40,275 bases of DNA from Actinomycetota bacterium (GCA_016870615.1 VGAZ01000006.1:1-40275), one strand, 5' to 3'. Counted from the first letter of the stretch, positions 1 to 8,965 are shown. Made by a program: numbers and translations. The notes: a model not told the origin generated them from the letters alone.

Positions 1-431
1 AAGTAAATTACAGTGACGGGCAAATGGTGCTTTTGCCGTCTTCTGATTCCAAAAGGCTTGCCGGAATGCACGGGCTTTACAGGAATCTTCTGAGCAATAT
101 GGTCACAGGTGTAAATGAAGGATTTGAAAAAACCTTAAAAATTATAGGCGTGGGATACAGGGCTTCAAAAAAAGGCGAGGACCTTGAAATACTTGTAGGC
201 TATTCTAATCCAGTGGTTTTCAAGAAACCCGGGGATATATCATTTGAAATGCCGGATAATACAACTATAGTGGTAAAAGGTATAGACAAACAGAGGGTTG
301 GCCAGGTTGCTGCAGACATAAGGGATATAAGGAAACCTGAGCCGTATAAAGGCAAGGGCATAAGATACCTGAATGAAGCAGTTAGAAAGAAAGTCGGAAA
401 AGCTGCGGCATCTGCAAAAGGCGGCAAGTAA
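1..431 (+). CDS. rplF: 50S ribosomal protein L6 (5' end outside window)
   Basis: Primary-binding protein of the large subunit that contacts 23S rRNA near the GTPase-associated region. The reading frame is open from base 3 to a TAA at 429-431, so the N-terminal part lies upstream of the window. What remains is the second L6 domain, with the family signatures VGYRA near the start, GKQ/DKQ-type VGQVAADIR and the RKPEPYKGKGIRY block near the C terminus. The ATG at 24 is internal. The stop codon overlaps the Shine-Dalgarno sequence (TAAGGAG) of rplR, typical of tight spc-operon coupling. Identification is certain; only completeness is missing. Confidence 0.97.
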   Translation, partial: VNYSDGQMVLLPSSDSKRLAGMHGLYRNLLSNMVTGVNEGFEKTLKIIGVGYRASKKGEDLEILVGYSNPVVFKKPGDISFEMPDNTTIVVKGIDKQRVGQVAADIRDIRKPEPYKGKGIRYLNEAVRKKVGKAAASAKGGK

Positions 432-441
432 GGAGTAATAA

Positions 442-801
442 ATGAAAAGCAGGACAATAAGAAAAGATAAAAGTTTAAGAAGGAAAACAAGAGTTGCCTA
501 TAAAGTAGGGTCAAGCAGTGACAGGCCCAGGCTTTATGTTTTCAGGTCAAACAAGTATATTTATGCCCAGATTATTGACAGTTCGGGAAATACAGTTGCG
601 GGTATTTCAAGCAAATCCTTAGAGTCAGACAAGTCCGCAAAGGGCAATATTGATATAAGTTTTAAGACAGGCAAAGCTCTTGCTGAAAAAGCAAAGGGAA
701 AGAATATACAGGAAGTTGTATTTAATCGCGGCAGCTATAAATACCATGGGAGAATAAAGGCTTTAGCTGACGGTGCAAGGGATGGCGGATTGAAATTTTA
801 A
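442..801 (+). CDS. rplR: 50S ribosomal protein L18
   Basis: Binds 5S rRNA and joins it to the large subunit. The product has 119 residues, the usual length, with a basic N-terminal tail (RTIRKDKSLRRKTR) and the conserved RPRLYVFRSNKYIYAQIID strand and the GRIKALADGARDGGLKF C terminus. ATG start, preceded by AAGGAG at 430-435 which overlaps the rplF stop. It sits between rplF and rpsE as in nearly all bacterial spc operons. Confidence 0.98.
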   Translation: MKSRTIRKDKSLRRKTRVAYKVGSSSDRPRLYVFRSNKYIYAQIIDSSGNTVAGISSKSLESDKSAKGNIDISFKTGKALAEKAKGKNIQEVVFNRGSYKYHGRIKALADGARDGGLKF

Positions 802-848
802 TAATAAATAAACAGAGTTATTAAGTAAAAAATAAGGAGGAAAGGCTC

Positions 849-1343
849 GTGCCGGAATTTTCTGCAGCGGAAGAATATTCAGAAAAAGTAATTAAAATAA
901 ACAGGGTTGCAAAGGTTGTCAAGGGCGGAAGAAGGTTCAGCTTCAGCGCGCTTGTGGCAGTTGGAAATATGAATGGAAGAGTTGGCGTTGGGTTTGGGAA
1001 AGCAAATGAAGTATCAATTGCAATCCAGAAAGCCATAAATGCGGCAAAGAAAAATTTATTTGATGTTCCTATTATTGAAGGAACAATACCTTATATGGTC
1101 AATATGAAATATGGCGCCGGACATGTTTTTATGAAGCCTGCCGCACACGGCACAGGAGTTATTGCCGGCGGCGCAGTAAGGGCAATTATGGAACTTGCCG
1201 GGGTAAAGGACATACTTACAAAGTCACTCGGCAGCGCAAATGCTTTAAGCATAGCAAATGCAACAATAGAGGGATTAAAATCATTAAAAACAAGAGAACA
1301 GGTACTGGCCACAAGGCTGGTTAATAGTAAAGCAGAAGCCTAG
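849..1343 (+). CDS. rpsE: 30S ribosomal protein S5
   Basis: Small-subunit protein at the mRNA entry and fidelity centre. 164 residues; double-stranded RNA-binding-like N domain ([21 protein letters not shown]) followed by the C domain with [19 protein letters not shown]. Starts at GTG with AAGGAGG at 834-840 and 8 bases of spacing. Ends only 25 bases before rplO: the gene for L30, normally between these two, is not there. Confidence 0.98.
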   Translation: MPEFSAAEEYSEKVIKINRVAKVVKGGRRFSFSALVAVGNMNGRVGVGFGKANEVSIAIQKAINAAKKNLFDVPIIEGTIPYMVNMKYGAGHVFMKPAAHGTGVIAGGAVRAIMELAGVKDILTKSLGSANALSIANATIEGLKSLKTREQVLATRLVNSKAEA

Positions 1344-1368
1344 TATTTAGGTTTTTAAGGAGGAAGTT

Positions 1369-1827
1369 TTGAAACTCTGCGACATAAAACCGGATAAAAG
1401 TTTAACTAAAAAAAGAAAAAGAGTTGGAAGGGGCAATGCTTCGGGCCACGGCACCACAAGCGGCAGGGGCAGCAAAGGCCAGCTTTCGCGCTCAGGCGGT
1501 AATCTGCGTGTTGGATTTGAGGGCGGCCAGATGCCACTGCACAGGCGCATACCTCATTTAAGGGGATTTAAAAACACAAGGAAAAAAGAGTTTAATATAG
1601 TAAATGTCGGAAGCCTTGAAAAGTTCAGCGAAAAAGATACTGTTGATTTTGGTTTTCTTTTAAAGAATGGAATGATAAGAAAAGAAGAAAACTTGCTCAA
1701 AATACTTGGAAATGGCAAACTCACAAAAAAACTGGCAGTAAAGGCTAATTATTTCAGTGCTGCTGCCATTTCTAAAATAGAGGCTGCCGGAGGCAGTGCA
1801 GAGATAATTGATGCCGGTAAAAAATAG
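1369..1827 (+). CDS. rplO: 50S ribosomal protein L15
   Basis: Late-assembly protein of the large subunit. 152 residues with the diagnostic glycine-rich N-terminal stretch (GRGNASGHGTTSGRGSKGQ) and the GFEGGQMPLHRRIPHLRGF motif. TTG start, chosen because AAGGAGGA (1358-1364) lies just upstream and family alignment begins at this residue. The following 72 bases to secY hold no gene. Confidence 0.97.
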   Translation: MKLCDIKPDKSLTKKRKRVGRGNASGHGTTSGRGSKGQLSRSGGNLRVGFEGGQMPLHRRIPHLRGFKNTRKKEFNIVNVGSLEKFSEKDTVDFGFLLKNGMIRKEENLLKILGNGKLTKKLAVKANYFSAAAISKIEAAGGSAEIIDAGKK

Positions 1828-1899
1828 TTGTTATGTAAAAAAGATGCAGGCATTTTTGTGCAGCTTATCTAATTAAAAGATTTTTAAGAGGAAAATATT

Positions 1900-3162
1900 A
1901 TGTGGAAAGCAATTATAAATGCTTTTAGGATTAAAGAAATAAGAAACAGGATTTTTTACACTCTTGCAATACTTGCGCTTTACAGGTTCGGGTCAAATAT
2001 TACAGTTCCCGGCGTTGACGCAAAAGCAATAACCGAGCAGGTGCAGTCCGGGCTGCTGGGCATAATGGACCTTTTTTCAGGCGGGGCGCTTTCAAGGTTT
2101 GCAGTTTTTTCACTTGGAATAATGCCATATATTACCGCGACCATTATTATGCAGCTTTTGCAGGTTGTCATACCAAAGCTTGCGCAGCTTTCAAAAGAAG
2201 GCGAAATAGGCAGGAAAAAAATCAACCAGATTGCAAGGTATATGACAACAGGCCTTGCTCTTATACAGTCAGTTGCCATGGTTTTTTATTTTCGTAATTT
2301 CAATGCAATACCAAGATTTGATGCAATGCACATAATACTTATAGTCATAACGCTTACAGCTGGAACAACACTTATAATGTGGCTGGGCGAGCTTATAAAT
2401 ATACATGGCATAGGCAATGGCATATCACTCATTATATTTGCATCCATAGTCTCAAGGCTTCCCGGCCAGATACTGGGTATGTTCAGGCTGCAAACTGTAA
2501 ACATTATTTTTGTAATAATCCTTGCTGCACTTGCAGTAGGAGTCATAATGGCAATTATAGAAATGACACAGGGTGAGCGAAGAATTCCAGTACAGTATGC
2601 CAAAAGGATCGTTGGAAGGAAAGTCTTTGGCGGCCAGAGCACTTATATACCGTTAAAAGTCAACCAGGCTGGAGTAATGCCGATTATATTTGCTGTTTCT
2701 GTGCTTCTTTTTCCTGCAACTATCGCACAATTTACAAATGTGGCGTGGCTTCAGAGGATAGCAGATATGTTCACTCCAAGCGCAGAGGGCAAAATAAATC
2801 CCGTTTATGCGGTTGTTTATCTTATCCTGATAATATTCTTTGCATATTTTTATGGTGCGATTACTTTTAACCCAATGGATACTGCAGATAATTTGAGGAG
2901 ATACGGCGGTTTTATACCAGGAATTAGGCCTGGCAAAAATACTGCTGACTATCTGTCCCATATATTAAACAGGATTACTCTTCCGGGCGCAGTTTTTCTT
3001 GCAATGATAGCGTTATTACCGGAAATACTTATAACTTACGGAAATATGCCATTCAGGTTTGGCGGGACTTCAATACTTATTGCTGTAAGTGTTGCGCTTG
3101 AGACAATGCGGCAGCTTGAGTCCCAGCTTATAATGCGTGACTATGAAGGGTTTTTAAAATGA
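1900..3162 (+). CDS. secY: Protein translocase subunit SecY
   Basis: Channel-forming subunit of the SecYEG translocon in the cytoplasmic membrane. 420 residues with about ten hydrophobic segments. Visible family marks are the N-terminal RIFYTLAILALYRFGSNITVPGV, the plug region GALSRFAVFSLGIMPYITA, the GERRIPVQYAKR cytoplasmic loop, and the C-terminal FRFGGTSILIAVSVALETM. ATG start with a weak AAGAGGAAAA upstream. Its TGA overlaps the adk ATG by four bases (ATGA), so adk is probably translated by reinitiation. Confidence 0.98.
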   Translation: MWKAIINAFRIKEIRNRIFYTLAILALYRFGSNITVPGVDAKAITEQVQSGLLGIMDLFSGGALSRFAVFSLGIMPYITATIIMQLLQVVIPKLAQLSKEGEIGRKKINQIARYMTTGLALIQSVAMVFYFRNFNAIPRFDAMHIILIVITLTAGTTLIMWLGELINIHGIGNGISLIIFASIVSRLPGQILGMFRLQTVNIIFVIILAALAVGVIMAIIEMTQGERRIPVQYAKRIVGRKVFGGQSTYIPLKVNQAGVMPIIFAVSVLLFPATIAQFTNVAWLQRIADMFTPSAEGKINPVYAVVYLILIIFFAYFYGAITFNPMDTADNLRRYGGFIPGIRPGKNTADYLSHILNRITLPGAVFLAMIALLPEILITYGNMPFRFGGTSILIAVSVALETMRQLESQLIMRDYEGFLK

Positions 3163-3794
3163 GGCTTATACTGCTTGGCGCGCCTGGCGCCGGCAAGGGG
3201 ACACAGGCAAAAAATATTGTGTCAAAATTTAAAATTGCGCATATCTCTACAGGAGATATTTTAAGGGATGAAGTTAGAAACAGTTCCGGGCTTGGAATAA
3301 AAGCCAACCAGTATATGAAAGAGGGAAAGCTTGTCCCTGATGAGCTTATAATTGAAATTATCAGGAATATGCTGGTAAAAGGCGGCGGTAAAAGCGGTTT
3401 TTTAATGGATGGTTTTCCGAGGACTATGGTCCAGGCTGAAAAATTTGATGAAATGCTTGCAGGCCTGGGGCAGTCAATAGATAGAGTTATAAACATTTCT
3501 GTGGATAGCGAAAGGCTTATAAAAAGGCTTACTTCCCGAAGGGTTTGCAGTAGCTGCAATAATATATGCAGCATAAGCAATAATGAAGAGGACAAGGAGG
3601 GCTGCCCATCATGCGGAGGCAGTCTTTATAAAAGGAAGGATGACCGGGAGGAAGTAATAAAACACAGGTTAAAAGTTTATGAGCAACAGACAAAACCACT
3701 TATAGATTATTACAAAAAAAGCGGGCTTCTATTTGAAGTTGACGGCTCAGGAACTGAAACAGCAGTTACGGAAAGGATACTTTCAATCCTATGA
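3159..3794 (+). CDS. adk: Adenylate kinase, zinc-LID type
   Basis: Interconverts ATP + AMP and 2 ADP in the cytoplasm. 211 residues: P-loop GAPGAGKGTQ (7-16), AMP-binding region (TGDILRDEV), DGFPRT (84-89), and a long LID with four cysteines, C130-x2-C133 and C149-x2-C152, which in this family bind structural zinc as in many Gram-positive bacteria. Overlaps secY upstream and map downstream by four bases each, so secY-adk-map is a tightly coupled unit. Confidence 0.97.
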   Translation: MRLILLGAPGAGKGTQAKNIVSKFKIAHISTGDILRDEVRNSSGLGIKANQYMKEGKLVPDELIIEIIRNMLVKGGGKSGFLMDGFPRTMVQAEKFDEMLAGLGQSIDRVINISVDSERLIKRLTSRRVCSSCNNICSISNNEEDKEGCPSCGGSLYKRKDDREEVIKHRLKVYEQQTKPLIDYYKKSGLLFEVDGSGTETAVTERILSIL

Positions 3795-4555
3795 TTATAT
3801 GCAAGTCGTCAGATGAGATAAAGCTGATGGGGCAGGCAGGTAAAATAGTAACAGAAGTTCTTTTACAAATTGAAAATAGTTTAAAACCGGGGGTGCAGAC
3901 TTTTTTTCTTGATAAACTGGCAGAAGGGTTGATATACAAAATGGGCGCTCTGCCTGCTTTTAAGGGCTATATCGGTAAATTAAATTCCACGCCATACCCG
4001 GCAAGCATATGTGTTTCCATAAATGAAGAAGTTGTTCATGGAATCCCGGGGAAAAAAACAGTTAAAGAAGGAGATCTTGTATCTGTTGATGTTGGGGTAA
4101 AATACCGGGGTTATTATGGAGATGCTGCAAGGAGTTTTATAGTCGGCGATGCAGATAAAACTGTCCGTAGATTGTTTGATGCTACTCTTGATGCGCTTAA
4201 CAAAAGCATTGATAAATGTGTAATCGGCAGCCGTCTTTCTGATATATCCCACGCAATTGAGGCAAGAGCGCAGAAGGATAATTTTTCCGTGGTTCGCATA
4301 TTTGTAGGCCATGGCATCGGGAAAAGAATGCATGAGGATCCGCAGATATTAAATTACGGTCCCCCTGGACAGGGTCCTCCTCTTAAAAAAGGAATGGTGC
4401 TTGCAATTGAACCTATGCTTAATGCGGGAACTTCAGATGTTGAAGTGCAGCCTGATAACTGGACAGTTGTTACTGCTGACAGGAAACTATCCTGCCATTT
4501 CGAGGATACAGTGGCAATAACTTCTGACGGTCCATTAATTTTAACCAGGGGCTGA
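3791..4555 (+). CDS. map: Methionine aminopeptidase type I
   Basis: Removes the initiator methionine from nascent proteins. 254 residues, pita-bread fold without an N-terminal extension (type Ia). All five metal ligands can be read: D100 (SVDVG), D111 (YYGDAAR), H174 (GHGIG), E207 (AIEPM) and E238 (FEDTV); H83 in the substrate pocket is also present. ATG overlaps the adk stop (ATGA). Followed by 97 bases of non-coding DNA before infA. Confidence 0.97.
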   Translation: MIICKSSDEIKLMGQAGKIVTEVLLQIENSLKPGVQTFFLDKLAEGLIYKMGALPAFKGYIGKLNSTPYPASICVSINEEVVHGIPGKKTVKEGDLVSVDVGVKYRGYYGDAARSFIVGDADKTVRRLFDATLDALNKSIDKCVIGSRLSDISHAIEARAQKDNFSVVRIFVGHGIGKRMHEDPQILNYGPPGQGPPLKKGMVLAIEPMLNAGTSDVEVQPDNWTVVTADRKLSCHFEDTVAITSDGPLILTRG

Positions 4556-4588
4556 ATTAAAAAGTATAGACTTTTTTTTGATTATTTG

Positions 4589-4628
4589 ATAACCTACATG
4601 TTTGCGCCTTAAAATAGGGTGTAGTTAT
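4589..4628 (+). promoter_or_regulatory. Possible hairpin in the infA leader
   Basis: The map-infA gap holds an inverted repeat: ATAACCTACA (4589-4598) can pair with TGTAGTTAT (4620-4628) with one bulged base, enclosing a 21-base loop. It ends 12 bases before the infA Shine-Dalgarno AGGGAGG. There is no following U-run, so it does not look like a terminator. A role in controlling infA is only a guess. Confidence 0.35.
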
Positions 4629-4652
4629 TTATAATTTAACAGGGAGGCCAAT

Positions 4653-4874
4653 ATTTCTAAAAAAGAAGGCATTATTGAGGCTGAGGGCACAATTCTTGAA
4701 TCTCTGCCGAATGCCATGTTCAGGGTCGAGCTTGACAATGGACATAAGGTACTGGCGCATATCTCAGGCAAAATGAGGATGCACTATATAAAAATACTGC
4801 CTGGAGATAAGGTAAGAGTGGAAATTTCACCATATGACCTTACAAGGGGACGTATAACATTCAGGAAAAAGTAG
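4653..4874 (+). CDS. infA: Translation initiation factor IF-1, apparent ATT start
   Basis: OB-fold factor that binds the ribosomal A site and works with IF2 and IF3. 73 codons including the first, matching normal IF1 length. After the start it reads [19 protein letters not shown] and contains the family core [19 protein letters not shown] and [12 protein letters not shown]. The codon at the family's Met position is ATT (4653-4655). An in-frame TAA lies at 4632-4634 and no ATG, GTG or TTG occurs between it and the ATT; the next in-frame ATG is residue 22 (4716), inside the fold. AGGGAGG at 4641-4647 is 5 bases upstream of the ATT, ideal for use. ATT initiation is otherwise best known for infC. 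A sequence error at the start cannot be excluded. Confidence 0.93.
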   Translation: MSKKEGIIEAEGTILESLPNAMFRVELDNGHKVLAHISGKMRMHYIKILPGDKVRVEISPYDLTRGRITFRKK

Positions 4875-4991
4875 TAAAGACAAGGCTTTTACCGGTTTAA
4901 TAATTTAAGGTTTAGCGCGGTGCCGGCCAGCCGCTTAAAATAAAAATAAAGTTTTTAATAAACTTTTAAATATTTTAGAAAAGGATTTGCA

Positions 4992-5105
4992 ATGAAAGTA
5001 AAACCATCAGTAAAAAAAATATGCAGCAGCTGCAGGATAATAAGGCGGGAAGGCAAAGTAATTATTATTTGTAAAAATCCCCGGCATAAACAAAAACAGG
5101 GTTAA
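4992..5105 (+). CDS. rpmJ: 50S ribosomal protein L36, zinc-binding form
   Basis: Smallest large-subunit protein, 37 residues, basic. It begins [14 protein letters not shown] and carries the zinc-ribbon ligands C11, C14, C27 and H32, so it is the zinc-containing (C+) form. AAAAGGA precedes the ATG, and the stop TAA overlaps the AAGGAGG of rpsM. Position between infA and rpsM is canonical. The 117-base gap upstream has a GC-rich patch (about 4915-4935) and an AT-only inverted repeat (4948-4966) of no clear meaning. Confidence 0.96.
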   Translation: MKVKPSVKKICSSCRIIRREGKVIIICKNPRHKQKQG

Positions 5106-5118
5106 GGAGGTTTTTAAG

Positions 5119-5493
5119 TTGGCAAGAATTTCAGGAGTAGATATTCCGAGGGATAAACATATTGTAATTGCCCTCACTTATATTTTTGGCATTGGCAAAT
5201 CGCTGGCAGAGAAAGTACTTAAGGATCTGGGTATTGACCAGGCAAGGAAAACCAGGGATTTGACTGAAGATGAAATAATTAAAATAAGGGCATATATTGA
5301 TAATAATTTTAAAGTCGAAGGTGATCTTAGAAGGGAAGTCACCCAGAATATAAAAAGGCTGATTGAAATAAATTCCTACAGGGGGATAAGGCATAAAAGA
5401 GGCCTGCCTGTAAGGGGACAGAGAACACACACAAATGCAAGGACAAGAAAAGGCAGGAAAAGATCTGTAGGAATAAAGGCAAAAGCAAGATAA
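5119..5493 (+). CDS. rpsM: 30S ribosomal protein S13
   Basis: Head protein of the small subunit contacting tRNA and S19. 124 residues: helix-two-turn-helix N part ([25 protein letters not shown]) and the basic C terminus [20 protein letters not shown] followed by a lysine/arginine tail. TTG start supported by AAGGAGG at 5104-5110. Confidence 0.97.
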   Translation: MARISGVDIPRDKHIVIALTYIFGIGKSLAEKVLKDLGIDQARKTRDLTEDEIIKIRAYIDNNFKVEGDLRREVTQNIKRLIEINSYRGIRHKRGLPVRGQRTHTNARTRKGRKRSVGIKAKAR

Positions 5494-5549
5494 TGTCTTT
5501 CATGCAGGCGATAGATAATACGCAACAGATATTTATATGGAGGTAAATT

Positions 5550-5948
5550 TTGGTAAAGAAAACCACTGCTGTTAAAAGGATAAAAAGAAAAGATAAAAAG
5601 AATATTCCTTATGGCGTTGCTCATATACAGTCCACTTTTAATAATACTATTGTTACTATTACTGACCAGAAGGGCAACACGATCTCATGGGGCAGTGCGG
5701 GGGCAATGGGCTTTAAAGGTTCGCGCAAGAGCACACCATTTGCGGCGCAGGTAACTGCTTCCAATGTTGCAAGAGCTGCCCAGGAACATGGTGTTTCCCG
5801 CGTGGATGTGCTTGTAAAGGGAATAGGTTCCGGAAGGGAAACTGCAGTAAGATCCCTGCAGGCCGCAGGACTTGAAATAGGTGCAATTACCGACATTACA
5901 CCTATGCCGCATAACGGTTGCAGGCCCCGAAAACGTAGAAGAGTTTAA
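5550..5948 (+). CDS. rpsK: 30S ribosomal protein S11
   Basis: Platform protein of the small subunit. 132 residues with the conserved [35 protein letters not shown] and the C-terminal [21 protein letters not shown] start after TGGAGG at 5538-5543. A 110-base spacer separates it from rpsD; it includes a 7-bp inverted repeat around 5958-5989 that is too weak to call. Confidence 0.97.
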   Translation: MVKKTTAVKRIKRKDKKNIPYGVAHIQSTFNNTIVTITDQKGNTISWGSAGAMGFKGSRKSTPFAAQVTASNVARAAQEHGVSRVDVLVKGIGSGRETAVRSLQAAGLEIGAITDITPMPHNGCRPRKRRRV

Positions 5949-6058
5949 AAAGTAATTCTGCAGTACTGTATTTTAATTAAAAACTGCAGTCTTTTATTTA
6001 TTAATTATACTGGTTTTAATTTAGCAAATATTGCTGATTATTAGGAGGATTATTTTAT

Positions 6059-6688
6059 ATGGCCGCTATTACAGAGTACTCCTGCAAACTTTGCAGAAGA
6101 GAAAAACAGAAACTGTTTTTGAAGGGCTCAAGATGCTTTACTGACAAATGCGCCATAGAGCGAAAACCGTATGTGCCTGGACAGAAAGCAAAAATGAGGC
6201 TTATTGAAAGCGAGTACTACCTTCAGCTTCGTGAAAAACAGAAAGCAAAAAGGTATTATGGAGTTCTTGAAACACAATTCAGGAATTATTATAAAAAAGC
6301 TGTAAGGAAAAAGGGAATAACCGGTGAAGTGCTGCTTCAGCTGCTTGAAACAAGGCTTGATAATGTAATTTACTCTATGGGCCTTGCAGTTTCAAGAAGG
6401 CAGGCAAGGCAGCTTATTTCGCATGGTCATGTTGCAGTAAATGATAAAAAAGTTGATATTGCATCCTATATGTTAAAAGAAGGCCAGACTGTAAGCATTT
6501 TGCCGTCAAGCTCAGAGATAATCCCTGTTCTTGAAGCAAAAGAGTCTGCGGGAAGTCTTACCATTCCTGAATGGCTCAAAGTGGATATTGCAAATCTTAA
6601 AGGCCAGGTAATAAGGCTTCCGGAAAGAAATGAAATAAAGGCCCCTGTAAATGAGCAGATGATTGTAGAGCTTTATTCAAAGGTTTAG
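6059..6688 (+). CDS. rpsD: 30S ribosomal protein S4, zinc-finger form
   Basis: Nucleates assembly of the small-subunit body. 209 residues. The N terminus has C9-x2-C12-x13-C26-x4-C31, the zinc-binding version. The S4 RNA-binding domain is visible from about residue 98 (RLDNVIYSMGLAVSRRQARQLISHGHVAVN). ATG start with TAGGAGG at 6041-6047. It lies between rpsK and rpoA as in the standard alpha operon. Confidence 0.97.
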   Translation: MAAITEYSCKLCRREKQKLFLKGSRCFTDKCAIERKPYVPGQKAKMRLIESEYYLQLREKQKAKRYYGVLETQFRNYYKKAVRKKGITGEVLLQLLETRLDNVIYSMGLAVSRRQARQLISHGHVAVNDKKVDIASYMLKEGQTVSILPSSSEIIPVLEAKESAGSLTIPEWLKVDIANLKGQVIRLPERNEIKAPVNEQMIVELYSKV

Positions 6689-6801
6689 TTTTTCTTTTAA
6701 AAGCCGCTGCAATTTTATGGTTTAAATGGCAGGCAAATTAGTTTATTTGTAAATTTTTTTAATTATTTTTTCTTTTTAATACTATAGGAGGTTGATATAA
6801 A

Positions 6802-7731
6802 TTGCTTAAAATGCACAAGCCAAATGTTTCGACAGAACAAAAAGATGAGTTTGAAAGTATTTTCACTATTGAACCTCTTGAACGCGGATTTGGGCATACC
6901 CTCGGCAACTCCATAAGAAGGGTCCTGCTTTCATCTATTGAAGGTGCCGGGATAACCAAGGTAAAAGTTGAAAACATAAGCCACGAGTTCTCAGTAATAG
7001 AGGGCTTAAAAGAAGACATACTTGAGCTTATAGCCAACTTAAAAAACATTGTATTTAAAATGGAGGGTGAGGAGCCTGTAAAGATAAGGCTTAAAAAAAG
7101 CTCTTCCGGGGAAATAAAGGCTGCAGACATGAAGCTGCCTGCAGGAGTTGAAATTATAAACCCGGACTCATTTATTGGCACTCTTGCAGATAATGCAAAA
7201 ATTGATCTCGAGCTTACGCTTGAAAAAAATAAAGGCTACTTTTCTGCTGAGGAAAATACTACAGAGAACATGCCTATAGGAGAAATACCGCTTGATACGA
7301 TTTTTTCTCCAATAAGAAGAGTAAGTTTTAAAATTGAAAATACCCGTGTGGGCCAGATGACAAACTTTGATAAACTGGTTCTTGACATAAAGACAAACGG
7401 AAGCATAAAACCTGAAGATGCTTTAAGCCAGGCATCAAAAATAATAAATGATTATATGGCGCTTTTAATTGATCTTTCTGAAAATAATTCACATGACCCG
7501 ATATTTGATGAAGCTCCTGAAAAAGAAGAGCCTGCAAAAGATATGACTATTGACGATATGGAGCTGTCTGTAAGGGCAACGAACTGCCTTAAAAGGGAAC
7601 ATATTGATACGCTTGACCAATTGCTCAATTACAGGGAGGATGAACTTTTGCAGATAAGAAATTTCGGGCAAAAATCAATTCAGGAAGTAAAGGATAAGGT
7701 AAAGGAAATGGGACGTTCTTTCAGGAAATAA
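6802..7731 (+). CDS. rpoA: DNA-directed RNA polymerase alpha subunit
   Basis: Forms the dimer on which the core polymerase assembles. 309 residues: N-terminal domain about 1-225 with LERGFGHTLGNSIRRVLLSS, and C-terminal promoter- and activator-contact domain about 245-309 with RATNCLKREHIDTLDQLL and RNFGQKSIQEV. TTG start chosen because AGGAGG (6786-6791) is 10 bases away; the ATG at 6811 would be 19 bases away. The 113-base upstream gap is AT-rich and shows no gene. Confidence 0.97.
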   Translation: MLKMHKPNVSTEQKDEFESIFTIEPLERGFGHTLGNSIRRVLLSSIEGAGITKVKVENISHEFSVIEGLKEDILELIANLKNIVFKMEGEEPVKIRLKKSSSGEIKAADMKLPAGVEIINPDSFIGTLADNAKIDLELTLEKNKGYFSAEENTTENMPIGEIPLDTIFSPIRRVSFKIENTRVGQMTNFDKLVLDIKTNGSIKPEDALSQASKIINDYMALLIDLSENNSHDPIFDEAPEKEEPAKDMTIDDMELSVRATNCLKREHIDTLDQLLNYREDELLQIRNFGQKSIQEVKDKVKEMGRSFRK

Positions 7732-7793
7732 GCATGACCTTTATTTATTTTGATTGTATAAAAAACAGGAAGTTTTAAATAGGAGATACAGCA

Positions 7794-8147
7794 ATGGTAG
7801 TACCAAAAAAAGCAAGAAGACTGGGGAAAAGTGCAAGCAACCAGAAAGCGATTCTTAAAAATCTTGCAATTTCCCTTTTTGAAAATGGCAGGATAACAAC
7901 AACTGTTACCAGGGGAAAGTATTTGAGAGGTTATGTTGACAGGCTCATTATTTTTGCCAAAAAAGGTGATCTTGCATCAAGGAGGCAGTGCCTGAAAACA
8001 ATTGATAATGTCGATGCTGTAAAGAAATTGTTTGATGAAATTGGTCCTGCAGTTTATGAGAGGACAAGCGGCTTTACGAGGATAATCAAGTCAAATAACA
8101 GGCTCGGCGACGGTGCAGAGATGGTAATAGTTGAGCTGATTCGTTAA
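7794..8147 (+). CDS. rplQ: 50S ribosomal protein L17
   Basis: Large-subunit protein near the polypeptide exit. 117 residues starting with a shortened head (VVPKKARRLGKSASNQKAILKN) followed by the conserved TTVTRGKYLRGYVDRLI and GFTRIIKSNNRLGDGAEM. ATG with an upstream AGGAGA. Follows rpoA as in almost all bacteria. Confidence 0.96.
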   Translation: MVVPKKARRLGKSASNQKAILKNLAISLFENGRITTTVTRGKYLRGYVDRLIIFAKKGDLASRRQCLKTIDNVDAVKKLFDEIGPAVYERTSGFTRIIKSNNRLGDGAEMVIVELIR

Positions 8148-8170
8148 TTTGAAAATTAATATATATTATT

Positions 8171-8911
8171 ATGCACACTTATTCTGCTGTTATTGAATAT
8201 GACGGCACATGCTTTAAAGGTTTCCAGAAGCAGCCTTCAAATGTGCGGACAGTGCAGCAAGAAATCTGCAGGGCGCTGGATGTTCTTGCGCCCGGATTTA
8301 CAGGTTTCAGCTATGCGGGGCGTACGGATGCAGGAGTGCATGCAAGAAATCAGGTAATAGGTTTTAAGTGTAAGAATGCGCTTGATATTTACAGGTTTTC
8401 CTGGAAATTTAACTGCCTTTTGCCTGAGGATATAAGTGTTAAAAGTGTGCAGGAGCAAAGTGCAGGCTTTGATGCAAGAAAAGATGCAAAGCTTCGCCGC
8501 TACAGTTATTATATTGTAAACAGCAGCTGCCATAGTGTTTTTTTGAAAAAGTACAGCATAATGATAACCAGGAAACTGGACATGCAGGCAATGAAAAAGG
8601 CCGCAGAAAAGTTTATCGGGATTAAAGATTTTTCTGCTTTCTGCAATGATAACCTGAAAACAGGCCAAAATATAAGGCAGGTTAATGACTGCCGCATAAA
8701 AATGCATGCGGGAAGCCTTATAATAATTGATATTTGTGCAAATGCTTTCCTGTATAATATGGTAAGAATTATTGCAGGCACTTTAATTGAGATAGGAAAA
8801 GGCCAGAGGGATGCAGAAAGTATTGAAGCTGCATTTGCAAGCAAAGACAGGCAAATGGCCGGCAGGATAGCTCCGGCAAAAGGATTATTCCTTTCAGGTG
8901 TAGTTTACTGA
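8171..8911 (+). CDS. truA: tRNA pseudouridine(38-40) synthase
   Basis: Isomerises uridines 38-40 in the tRNA anticodon stem. 246 residues, usual length. The active-site motif YAGRTDAGVHA puts the catalytic aspartate at D53; NAFLYNMVRIIAG near the C terminus is also typical. No strong ribosome site precedes the ATG, which lies 23 bases after rplQ, so coupling to rplQ is likely. The rplQ-truA-rplM-rpsI order is common in Actinomycetota and Firmicutes. Confidence 0.96.
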   Translation: MHTYSAVIEYDGTCFKGFQKQPSNVRTVQQEICRALDVLAPGFTGFSYAGRTDAGVHARNQVIGFKCKNALDIYRFSWKFNCLLPEDISVKSVQEQSAGFDARKDAKLRRYSYYIVNSSCHSVFLKKYSIMITRKLDMQAMKKAAEKFIGIKDFSAFCNDNLKTGQNIRQVNDCRIKMHAGSLIIIDICANAFLYNMVRIIAGTLIEIGKGQRDAESIEAAFASKDRQMAGRIAPAKGLFLSGVVY

Positions 8912-8965
8912 TTTTACTAAATATAAATTATTAAAGATTAAGCAACAGTTTACTTTGGAGGTAAG

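Noticed and set aside
5958-5989. 7-bp inverted repeat between rpsK and rpsD as a terminator
   Set aside because: Short stem, 18-base loop, and it sits inside a cotranscribed ribosomal operon.
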